A stretch of 29,962 nucleotides of DNA from SXRF01 sp039808985 (GTDB lineage: Bacteria > Pseudomonadota > Alphaproteobacteria > Rickettsiales > SXRF01), in contig JBDHUC010000027.1 of the NCBI GenBank assembly GCA_039808985.1, forward strand, positions 1 to 29,962, given 5' to 3'. Every line of letters starts with the position of its first letter. The stretch's first letter is position 1. A program made the translations under genes and the position numbers. Shown in pieces: positions 23,973 through 29,962 of the stretch. The notes under the pieces were generated by a model that saw only the letters and a list, made by a program, of their open reading frames with translations, was not told where the DNA came from and ran no database searches.

Positions 23973-26114
23973 ATGTTTAATGTAACGAAGAAATCAATTG
24001 AATGGGGTGGCCGCACGCTTACCCTTGAAACAGGTAAAATCGCCCGTCAGGCTGATGGCGCAGTTCTTGCAACTTATGGAAATACCGTTGTGCTTTGCAC
24101 TGTAGTTTCTGCTAAAAGCCCTAAGGCTGATGTTGATTTCTTCCCTCTTACCGTGAATTACCAGGAAAAAGCGTTCGCTGCTGGTAAGATTCCCGGTGGA
24201 TTTTTCAAGCGTGAAGGCCGCCCTACCGAGAAAGAGGTTTTAACATCGCGTCTTATAGACCGCCCTATCCGCCCACTTTTCCCTAATGGTTTTTACAATG
24301 AAACCCAGGTTGTATGCACCCTCCTTTCGCATGACCTGCAAAACGATCCGGACATGGTGGCTCTCGTTGGCGCTTCGGCAGCCCTTACCCTTTCTGGCGT
24401 TCCTTTCATGGGTCCTGTTGGCGGTTGCCGCGTAGGTTATGTAAATGGCGAATATTTACTCAACCCTACCAATGCAGAACTGCTGGACAGCAAGCTCGAC
24501 CTGGTTGTTGCCGGAACAGCGCGCTCTGTGTTGATGGTTGAATCCGAGGCGCAGGAACTTTCCGAAGAGGTTATGCTTGGCGCAGTTAATTACGGCCATA
24601 AGGAAATGCAGGCTGTTATCAACCTGATTATTGAACTGGCAGAAGCTGCTGCTAAAGAGCCTTGGGACTTCCAGAAACCAAATGATGAAGTTCTTGAGAA
24701 TCGCGTACGTGCGGCTGCAGAAAATGATTTACGTGCGGCTTATAAAATTATCGGCAAGCAGGAGCGTTCAACCCGTCTTGATGAAATAAAGAAATCCGTT
24801 AAGGCTGCTCTTGGAAAAGATGCGATTGAAGATGGTTATGATGATAAAACTATCGGCAACCAGATAAAGAAACTGGAGCAGGATATTGTCCGCACCGGTT
24901 ATGTACAGAGCCAGAAGCGTATAGACGGACGTGGCCCTTCCGATATACGCCAGATTATAGGCGAAGTTGGTGTCCTTCCGATGACTCATGGCTCCGCGCT
25001 TTTCACCCGTGGAGAAACACAGGCTGTTGTGGTTGCGACTCTTGGTACAAGCCAGGATGAGCAGGTTATTGATGCGCTTGAAGGAGAATATCGTGAAATC
25101 TTTATGCTGCATTACAACTTCCCGCCATATTCAACCGGCGAAGTTGGCCGTATGGGCAGCCCAGGCCGCCGCGAAATAGGCCATGGCAAGCTGGCATGGC
25201 GTGCAATACATCCTATGCTGCCTGCAAAAGAAGAGTTCCCTTACACATTGCGCTGCGTATCGGAAATCACTGAATCTAACGGTTCATCCTCAATGGCTAC
25301 AGTGTGTGGAAGCTCTTTGGCATTAATGGATGCCGGTGTTCCGCTTAAACGCCCTGTTGCTGGTATAGCTATGGGATTAATAAAAGAAAAATCTGGTTTT
25401 ATCGTTCTTTCCGATATTCTGGGTGATGAAGATCATCTTGGCGATATGGATTTTAAAGTTGCCGGAACCGAACAGGGGATAACCGCGCTGCAAATGGACA
25501 TAAAGATAGATGGCATTACCGAAGAGATAATGAAAGTTGCCCTGACCCAGGCTAATGCCGGGCGCAGGCATATTCTCGGTGAAATGGCTAAGGCTCTTTC
25601 TGCCCCTCGTGATTCCGTTGGAAGCACCGCCCCGCGCATTACTACTATGAACATACCTAAAGATAAGATACGCGAAGTTATCGGATCTGGCGGTAAGGTC
25701 ATACGTGAAATATGCGAAGTAACTGGCGCCAAGGTTGATATCGAGGATGATGGAACAGTACGCATAGCTGCCACATCGGAAGAGTCCGGCAAGAAAGCCT
25801 ATGATTGGATTTATTCAATCGTTGCCGAGCCGGAAGTAGGTCAGATACATAGCGGTAAAGTTGTCCGTATTGTCGATTTCGGCGCATTCGTGAATTTCTT
25901 TGGCGCAAAAGATGGCCTGGTGCATATCAGCGAAATGGCCGACCACAGGGTTGCCAAAGTTGAAGATGTGGTTAAAGAAGGCGACATGGTAAAAGTAAAG
26001 GTTCTTGATATTGACAATCGCGGGAAGATACGTCTTTCCATGCGTGTCGTGGACCAGCAAACCGGCGAAGATATTTCGGACAGGGTTGCTGTGCGCGAGA
26101 AGAAGCCAGCTTAA
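23973..26114 (+). CDS. pnp: Polyribonucleotide nucleotidyltransferase (PNPase)
   Basis: This 713-aa enzyme degrades RNA 3' to 5' with phosphate and is a core part of the degradosome. Two RNase PH domains (about 1-230 and 310-550) flank an all-helical linker. The second one carries the active-site region GDEDHLGDMDFK, with Asp487 and Asp493 the likely metal/catalytic acids, and the phosphate-binding SNGSSSMATVCGSSL. A KH domain (about 550-615, IREVIGSGGKVIREI) and an S1 domain (about 622-690, HSGKVVRIVDFGAFVNF) follow. A purine-rich stretch (aggaagagagaga) lies before ATG 23973. It is the last gene of the cluster and is followed by a strong terminator. Confidence 0.98.
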   Translation: MFNVTKKSIEWGGRTLTLETGKIARQADGAVLATYGNTVVLCTVVSAKSPKADVDFFPLTVNYQEKAFAAGKIPGGFFKREGRPTEKEVLTSRLIDRPIRPLFPNGFYNETQVVCTLLSHDLQNDPDMVALVGASAALTLSGVPFMGPVGGCRVGYVNGEYLLNPTNAELLDSKLDLVVAGTARSVLMVESEAQELSEEVMLGAVNYGHKEMQAVINLIIELAEAAAKEPWDFQKPNDEVLENRVRAAAENDLRAAYKIIGKQERSTRLDEIKKSVKAALGKDAIEDGYDDKTIGNQIKKLEQDIVRTGYVQSQKRIDGRGPSDIRQIIGEVGVLPMTHGSALFTRGETQAVVVATLGTSQDEQVIDALEGEYREIFMLHYNFPPYSTGEVGRMGSPGRREIGHGKLAWRAIHPMLPAKEEFPYTLRCVSEITESNGSSSMATVCGSSLALMDAGVPLKRPVAGIAMGLIKEKSGFIVLSDILGDEDHLGDMDFKVAGTEQGITALQMDIKIDGITEEIMKVALTQANAGRRHILGEMAKALSAPRDSVGSTAPRITTMNIPKDKIREVIGSGGKVIREICEVTGAKVDIEDDGTVRIAATSEESGKKAYDWIYSIVAEPEVGQIHSGKVVRIVDFGAFVNFFGAKDGLVHISEMADHRVAKVEDVVKEGDMVKVKVLDIDNRGKIRLSMRVVDQQTGEDISDRVAVREKKPA

Positions 26115-26138
26115 TAATATAAAACTTTAAATAAAAAC

Positions 26139-26171
26139 GCCCCGTATGGTTAAACCTGCGGGGCTTTTTTT
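26139..26171 (+). terminator. Rho-independent terminator after pnp
   Basis: GCCCCG (26139-26144) pairs with CGGGGC (26159-26164), and an inner GGT/ACC helix extends it, followed by a run of seven T (26165-26171). It closes the rimP-pnp cluster. Confidence 0.92.
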
Positions 26172-26183
26172 CATTATCTTTTG

Positions 26184-26215
26184 AAACTTACCAATTAAAA
26201 AACTTACCAATTAAA
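26184..26215. repeat. Two tandem copies of a 16-bp unit
   Basis: AAACTTACCAATTAAA occurs twice in direct succession (26184-26199 and 26200-26215) between the two convergent terminators. No function is evident; it looks like a small slippage duplication. Confidence 0.7.
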
Positions 26216-26240
26216 AAAGGGAGTCTCAATTGAGACCCCC
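26213..26240 (-). terminator. Rho-independent terminator of the histone-like gene
   Basis: A perfect 14-bp palindrome GTCTCAATTGAGAC (26223-26236) is extended by GGG/CCC with one A-C mismatch. Read on the minus strand the stem is followed by six T (complement of 26213-26218), 27 bases beyond the histone-like stop codon. The plus side has only a short T-run after CTA. Confidence 0.85.
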
Positions 26241-26266
26241 TATTTTATTAAATTACCTATCCGTAA

Positions 26267-26557
26267 TTAGAGGCGGATTGGGGTAACTTTTTTGCCAGAA
26301 AGTGACTTTGCAGCTAAGCTGATGCTAGCTTTTGGCTTGGAAACTTTTGCTGGTTTTTTAGCGGCTGATTTTTTAGCAGCAGGTTTTTTAGCAGCTTTTT
26401 TAGCAGCAGGCTTTTTAGCAGCTTTTTTAGCGGCTGGCTTTTTAGCAGCAGCTTTTTTAGCAGCAGGCTTTTTAGCAGCAGCTTTTTTAGCAGCAGGCTT
26501 TTTAGCGGCAGCTTTTTTAGCGGCTGGTTTTTTAGTAGCTTTTTTTGCAACAGTCAT
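26267..26557 (-). CDS. Histone H1-like Lys/Ala/Pro-repeat DNA-binding protein
   Basis: This 96-aa very basic protein consists mostly of tandem AAKKP-type repeats (residues 11-68): three 10-residue PAAKKAAAKK units, two 9-residue PAAKKAAKK units and one PAAKKSAAKK. A distinct tail follows (KVSKPKASISLAAKSLSGKK, then VTPIRL). Such tails resemble eukaryotic histone H1 C-termini and bacterial HC1/AlgP-like proteins that coat or condense DNA by charge; that role is inferred from composition. I chose ATG 26557 because GGAG lies 6 bases upstream. The ATG four codons earlier overlaps that GGAG and has no site of its own. It has its own promoter (26577-26605) and terminator and is convergent with pnp. 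Confidence 0.8.
   Translation of the reverse strand: MTVAKKATKKPAAKKAAAKKPAAKKAAAKKPAAKKAAAKKPAAKKAAKKPAAKKAAKKPAAKKSAAKKPAKVSKPKASISLAAKSLSGKKVTPIRL
26354..26527. repeat. In-frame 27/30-bp tandem repeats coding for PAAKKA(A)AKK
   Basis: The DNA under residues 11-68 of the histone-like gene is a tandem array of 30-bp and 27-bp units (core TTTTTTAGCAGCAGG on the plus strand, with GCA/GCG variants). All unit changes keep the frame, so copy number can vary without breaking the protein. This also explains long open frames on the opposite strand. Confidence 0.85.
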
Positions 26558-26576
26558 AATAAACTCCATTTATGTA

Positions 26577-26605
26577 ATTACATAATATCCATTTACACCA
26601 TGCAA
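26577..26605 (-). promoter_or_regulatory. Promoter and 12-bp palindrome upstream of histone-like gene
   Basis: On the minus strand TTGCAT (26605-26600) and TGTAAT (26582-26577) are separated by 17 bp, a good sigma-70 form. The -10 lies inside a perfect palindrome ATGTAATTACAT (26572-26583), a possible operator. The predicted transcript start would leave a leader of only about a dozen bases, enough for the GGAG site. Confidence 0.45.
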
Positions 26606-26936
26606 ATGAATATGTTTCATTAATACGCGTGAATAATTAATTTTCTCTTAACAGAAAATCTGGATGTGGTTTGATTTCGATTAAGAGAGCATAATCAACT
26701 GCCGTAATAAAAATAAACATTACGAATATGGAATAAATTATATTTTATGGAAAACCGCAGATATTCTTTATTTTAACATTCCATATTCGCAACGAATTTG
26801 TATAAAAAATATTTTTTCTTATTTTTGATGGAACCATATGTTGCCCAATTATTTGTTCCGACTGTGATATAAAAAACACAATAGCAAAGAGTGAAATGAT
26901 GCGCTATAGCTCGAATATAATATACAAAGCCAGCTT
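26606..26936. other. AT-rich gap upstream of LapG-like gene with a long inverted repeat
   Basis: No coding frame is supported here. CGAATATGGAAT (26723-26734) is the exact reverse complement of 26778-26789, giving a 12-bp stem with a 43-base loop. Near the LapG-like start there is a perfect TATAAT (26916-26921) with only a poor -35 (GTGAAA at 26891, 19 bp away). A second candidate is TTGCCC at 26841 with TGATAT at 26865. The region likely carries the promoter and control sites of the peptidase operon. Confidence 0.4.
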
Positions 26937-27599
26937 ATGAATCGTCACCACAAAATATTTTTTATATACGCCATATGTTTTTTTGCGGCCATGTTTCTGT
27001 CGGCCCATCAGGCTTCCGCGCAGTCGAATTCATACTTTAATATGAGTGAATCAAAGTTTGAAAACCTGTCTTCTTTTCCCAAATGGACTGGTGTGATTTC
27101 GCGTTTTGCTGAGCAGCAGGAAATAGATGACAATGATTGCGGAAACATTCGTTACCATCCATGCGCCATAAGGGAATGGAAGGCTATGCTGGAGGAATTA
27201 AAAGACCAGTCTTTTGAAGACCAGATTAATGAGGTGAATAATTGGTCTAACAGGCATCCATATATAGTTGACCAGTTGAACTGGGGCATGAATGACTACT
27301 GGGAAACTCCATATGAGTTTATGGAGATAAGTGGTGATTGCGAGGATTACGCTATCTCAAAATATTATTCTTTGCGCGCACTTGGGATACCAGATGATAG
27401 ATTGCGCATTATAATAGTACAGGATTTAAACCTTGGTGGAATCATCCATGCGATTCTGGGCGTGTATGATGATGACGACAAGCTTCTTATTCTCGATAAC
27501 CAAAGCAAGCATGTAACGCCCGCGCTGAAAATATATCATTACCGGCCTATATATGGCGTAAACGAATCCAACTGGTGGACTTACCACCCACGAATGTAA
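26937..27599 (+). CDS. LapG/BTLCP-family periplasmic transglutaminase-like cysteine peptidase
   Basis: This 220-aa protein belongs to the BTLCP family (PF06035), which includes LapG, the periplasmic protease that cuts large adhesins from the cell surface. A signal peptide covers about residues 1-28 (hydrophobic 8-22, AHQASA cleavage region). The catalytic triad is visible as Cys135 in SGDCEDYAISKYYSLRALG, His171 in GIIHAILGVY and Asp187 in LLILDNQS. An extra Cys pair (68 and 76, in NDCGNIRYHPC) could form a disulfide. The length is normal. The start has no clear ribosome binding site. 77 bases downstream, with no terminator between, begins a transmembrane PAS/HD-GYP-like receptor; the pair may form an operon. 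No LapA-like adhesin is in the window. Confidence 0.88.
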   Translation: MNRHHKIFFIYAICFFAAMFLSAHQASAQSNSYFNMSESKFENLSSFPKWTGVISRFAEQQEIDDNDCGNIRYHPCAIREWKAMLEELKDQSFEDQINEVNNWSNRHPYIVDQLNWGMNDYWETPYEFMEISGDCEDYAISKYYSLRALGIPDDRLRIIIVQDLNLGGIIHAILGVYDDDDKLLILDNQSKHVTPALKIYHYRPIYGVNESNWWTYHPRM

Positions 27600-27676
27600 A
27601 CCTTGCCTGCGAACTTATTGCGTTGGCATAACAAAGAAAATTTGCTATATATTTTATAAATTTAAGGAGAAATAAC

Positions 27677-29836
27677 ATGGTAAAGCTACTTCCTGCATCT
27701 GATGATTTCGAAGAAGTTACAAAAATCCAGCGCACGCCTTGGATGTATGGAATAGTGATATTGGTGTTTGGTATAATAATCGGTGGGTTGATATTCATAT
27801 CCCGTTTTAACGAGAATGATTACCAGCGTGATGTGCAGCTATGGAAAGGGAAGTTGAATCTTATAGCTGAAGGGCGAAAGGTTGATGTAACTCATTTTAT
27901 ATCCGGTAATTTTTCTGAGCTTCGCACCCTGGCCGATAACCCTTCGCTTAAACTATACCTTACCGAATTACAGAATGTTCCTAAAGAAGCAGTTTCAGGA
28001 GATGATGGGGAACCAGCGCAAAAATCATACCTGCGGAATCTTTTGGTTTTTACCGCCCAGCGCGCCGGTTTTATGGGAGTAAGCGGAACTGATGCTATAC
28101 CAGCCAATATCCCTACTGAAAGCAAAAGTGGTTTAATGGTTCTGGGAGCTGACAACCAACTGGTGGTAGGAACGCCAATGGTGAATTCATCGGTAAATAT
28201 CATTCTGGAAAATGCCAAAAAGCAGGTGGCGGGCTCTGAAGGCCTTATAGATATGCAGAAAGATTCTGATGGCACAATATTTATGGGTTTTTCCGTACCG
28301 GTTTATTCAATACAGGGCGATCATAACGCCGAGGGACAAATTGGTAAGATTATAGCTATAAAAATAATAGATGATAACCTGTTTGGTTTATTGAAACAGC
28401 CTGGCTCTACTGAAAAAACCCTGGAGTCAATACTTGTGCGCCCCACAGGCCCTGCAAAAGAAAAGATGGAATATATATCCCCATTGCTAGATGGCAGCGC
28501 CCCGCTTGGCAAACAGTTTGACATAAACCAGCCAGACAGCGCTGAAGCTTTTATAAACCGCGATACAAATAATTTTTCCTCGGAATTAAAAGATTACAGA
28601 GGACAGCAGGTGCTTGCCACTTCTCGTGATATAAGCGGAACAAACTGGAAATTAATTACCAAGGTTGATACCTCTGAGGCCTTTGCCGAAAGTGGTGCGC
28701 GCCGGGCCGGGCTGGTTACTACATTTACACTGGTGATTGCTGTAATCGTGCTGATTATTATTGCCATGTGGTGGTATTCATATTCCCGTCATGCGCTTAT
28801 GGCATCTAGCTATTTTAAACTGGCTGCGACAAAGGCTAGAGCGCAGGAAAACCTGTTGCGACTCGTCACCGATTACCAGCCTGAATCCATATATATAGTT
28901 GATTCCGAGCAGACTTATTGGTTCGCAAACCAGAAGGTTTCTGAAACGGCTGGTATGAACCCAACCAGCGTAATAGGTAAAAATATTGCCGATATACAGG
29001 GAACAGCTAATGCGCAGCGTATAGGCGAGCAATGCCAGCTTGTGCTTGATAGTGGCAAACCTTCATATAACATTCATCATGAGAATGAAGGGGAGGAAGA
29101 AAAAATTATACGCTCCGGCTATATTCCTCTGCAGGAAATACCAGTTTCATCGCTTCCTCCTCAAACACCTGGGGTTTTAGTGGTTGAACAGGATATTAGC
29201 GAAGTTTATCATGAACGCGAACGCAGGCTTTCTACCCAGAAACAACTAGTGGAAACTTTGGTTCACCTTGTTGATAAGCGTGACCCGTTTGCTGCAAACC
29301 ACTCGCTGCTTGTATCGCAGATTGCCAACCAGATAGCATCAGATATGGAGCTGGACAGCGTAACGGTTGAAACCACCAGGACTGCCGCCAGCCTGATGAA
29401 TATAGGTAAAATAGTAGTTCCTACGGAACTCCTGACTAAAACAGAGCAGTTAAGCGATGAAGAAAAAACTATTATAAGAAATTCAATGGATGCGGCGGCG
29501 GAGCTATTAAGCAAAGTTTCTTTTGATGGCCCGGTTTCAGAAACTCTTAAAGAATGGCAGGAAAGATGGAACGGTTCCGGGCCTTTAGGCTTGAAAGGCG
29601 ATAATATCCTTATTACGGCCCGTATCATAGCAGTTGCCAATGCATTTATAGGCATGATAAGCCCACGCTCATGGCGTAATGCCATGTCTATTGAAGCTGC
29701 CAATAAATTCCTCCTGGATAATTCTGGTAGTTATTTTGACCAGCGGGTTGTGGTTGCCCTTATCCACTATGTAGATAACCAGAGTGGCCGCGATTGGATA
29801 AAGAATATTATAAAAAACTACAGGAATGTTGCTTAG
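27677..29836 (+). CDS. Transmembrane dCache-PAS receptor with degenerate HD-GYP domain
   Basis: This 719-aa inner-membrane protein has TM1 at about 23-43, a periplasmic sensor of about 300 residues (dCache-like, ending GTNWKLITKVDTSEAF), TM2 at about 346-367, a PAS domain (about 392-508, ESIYIVDSEQTYWFANQKVS) and a C-terminal HD-GYP fold (about 523-719). The fold is recognisable from KRDPFAANHS, NIGKIVVPTELLTK, LSDEEKTIIRN, RWNGSGPLGLKG and SYFDQRVVVALI. Metal ligands are mostly lost. The HD pair is Met574-Asn575, the next His is Ser603, the His-His pair is Trp627-Gln628, and the last Asp is Asn655; His542 and Lys578 remain. The Y of GYP is absent. It is therefore probably not a c-di-GMP phosphodiesterase but a binding or signalling module. 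A good AAGGAG site precedes ATG 27677. The next gene upstream is the LapG-like peptidase, which suggests a LapD-like partner role. Confidence 0.85.
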   Translation: MVKLLPASDDFEEVTKIQRTPWMYGIVILVFGIIIGGLIFISRFNENDYQRDVQLWKGKLNLIAEGRKVDVTHFISGNFSELRTLADNPSLKLYLTELQNVPKEAVSGDDGEPAQKSYLRNLLVFTAQRAGFMGVSGTDAIPANIPTESKSGLMVLGADNQLVVGTPMVNSSVNIILENAKKQVAGSEGLIDMQKDSDGTIFMGFSVPVYSIQGDHNAEGQIGKIIAIKIIDDNLFGLLKQPGSTEKTLESILVRPTGPAKEKMEYISPLLDGSAPLGKQFDINQPDSAEAFINRDTNNFSSELKDYRGQQVLATSRDISGTNWKLITKVDTSEAFAESGARRAGLVTTFTLVIAVIVLIIIAMWWYSYSRHALMASSYFKLAATKARAQENLLRLVTDYQPESIYIVDSEQTYWFANQKVSETAGMNPTSVIGKNIADIQGTANAQRIGEQCQLVLDSGKPSYNIHHENEGEEEKIIRSGYIPLQEIPVSSLPPQTPGVLVVEQDISEVYHERERRLSTQKQLVETLVHLVDKRDPFAANHSLLVSQIANQIASDMELDSVTVETTRTAASLMNIGKIVVPTELLTKTEQLSDEEKTIIRNSMDAAAELLSKVSFDGPVSETLKEWQERWNGSGPLGLKGDNILITARIIAVANAFIGMISPRSWRNAMSIEAANKFLLDNSGSYFDQRVVVALIHYVDNQSGRDWIKNIIKNYRNVA

Positions 29837-29962
29837 CTTTGTATCCCCTTTTTTCATTTAACATTTTGTTTGTTTAGCGTGTGTGGCTGGGAATTTTCGC
29901 ATAGTCTGGACTTATTTTAACAACAGTTTTATCAGCTTTCGCTAATAAAATAGCGGGTTTGT
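29837..29962. other. Right edge, non-coding as far as seen
   Basis: No coding frame is supported in the last 126 bases. A small stem CGCTA/TAGCG (29940-29944 with 29951-29955) has no clear T-run. The next gene lies beyond the window. Confidence 0.4.

Noticed and set aside
26354..26527. Regularly repeated DNA as a possible CRISPR array
   Set aside because: Units are contiguous without unique spacers and code for an in-frame AAKKP repeat protein.
26292..26585. Plus-strand open frame with hydrophobic FLAAGFLAA repeats, like a membrane protein
   Set aside because: It is the exact antisense of the Lys/Ala/Pro repeat gene; the minus frame has a GGAG site, promoter and terminator, and the plus frame has none.

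Overview
The window reads as a chromosome segment of an alphaproteobacterium with moderate to low G+C. Three things point there: a block of tail-tip genes in the order of the alphaproteobacterial gene transfer agent (GTA); an initiation factor 2 whose N-terminus (PGRLQLTKTVESGKVKQNF, HGRSK) has the style of that class; and a LapG/BTLCP-type cysteine peptidase. I cannot place it to order or genus. No rRNA, tRNA, CRISPR array or complete insertion sequence is visible.

Layout. (1) 224-6633: GTA/phage tail tip: distal tail protein (DUF2460), hub protein (DUF2163, four-Cys C-terminus), NlpC/P60 peptidase and a 1229-aa megatron fibre/baseplate protein with a TIM-barrel-like glycosidase domain. A strong hairpin, a small unknown gene and a DUF2335 membrane protein interrupt the block between hub and peptidase. 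(2) 6699-11035: two-gene RND efflux system (periplasmic adaptor plus HAE1 pump) with no outer-membrane channel nearby. (3) 11047-12797, minus strand: a lytic-transglycosylase-like protein with a C-terminal membrane anchor and an orphan prepilin-like protein. (4) 12883-13028: a MITE-like palindromic element with 20-bp perfect terminal inverted repeats. (5) 13065-16580: MscS-type channel and homodimer-type methylmalonyl-CoA mutase, closed by a terminator. (6) 16673-26171: translation and RNA-decay cluster rimP-nusA-infB-rbfA-[rhomboid]-truB-rpsO-pnp, closed by a terminator. A markedly AT-rich rhomboid protease gene sits inside it, and ylxR is absent between nusA and infB. (7) 26267-26557, minus strand: a Lys/Ala/Pro repeat histone-H1-like protein with its own promoter and terminator. 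(8) 26937-29836: a LapG-like periplasmic cysteine peptidase followed by a two-TM dCache/PAS receptor whose C-terminal HD-GYP domain has lost nearly all metal ligands.

How the parts may work together. The tail-tip proteins would form the baseplate and cell-wall-penetrating end of a GTA or prophage-derived particle. The translation cluster makes or matures ribosomal components and drives initiation and mRNA decay. The most interesting pair is the last one. LapG proteases are normally held by the c-di-GMP receptor LapD (degenerate GGDEF-EAL). Here the partner gene encodes a transmembrane receptor with a degenerate HD-GYP domain, which suggests a LapD-like inside-out switch built from a different c-di-GMP module. 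This is inference from gene order and residue loss.
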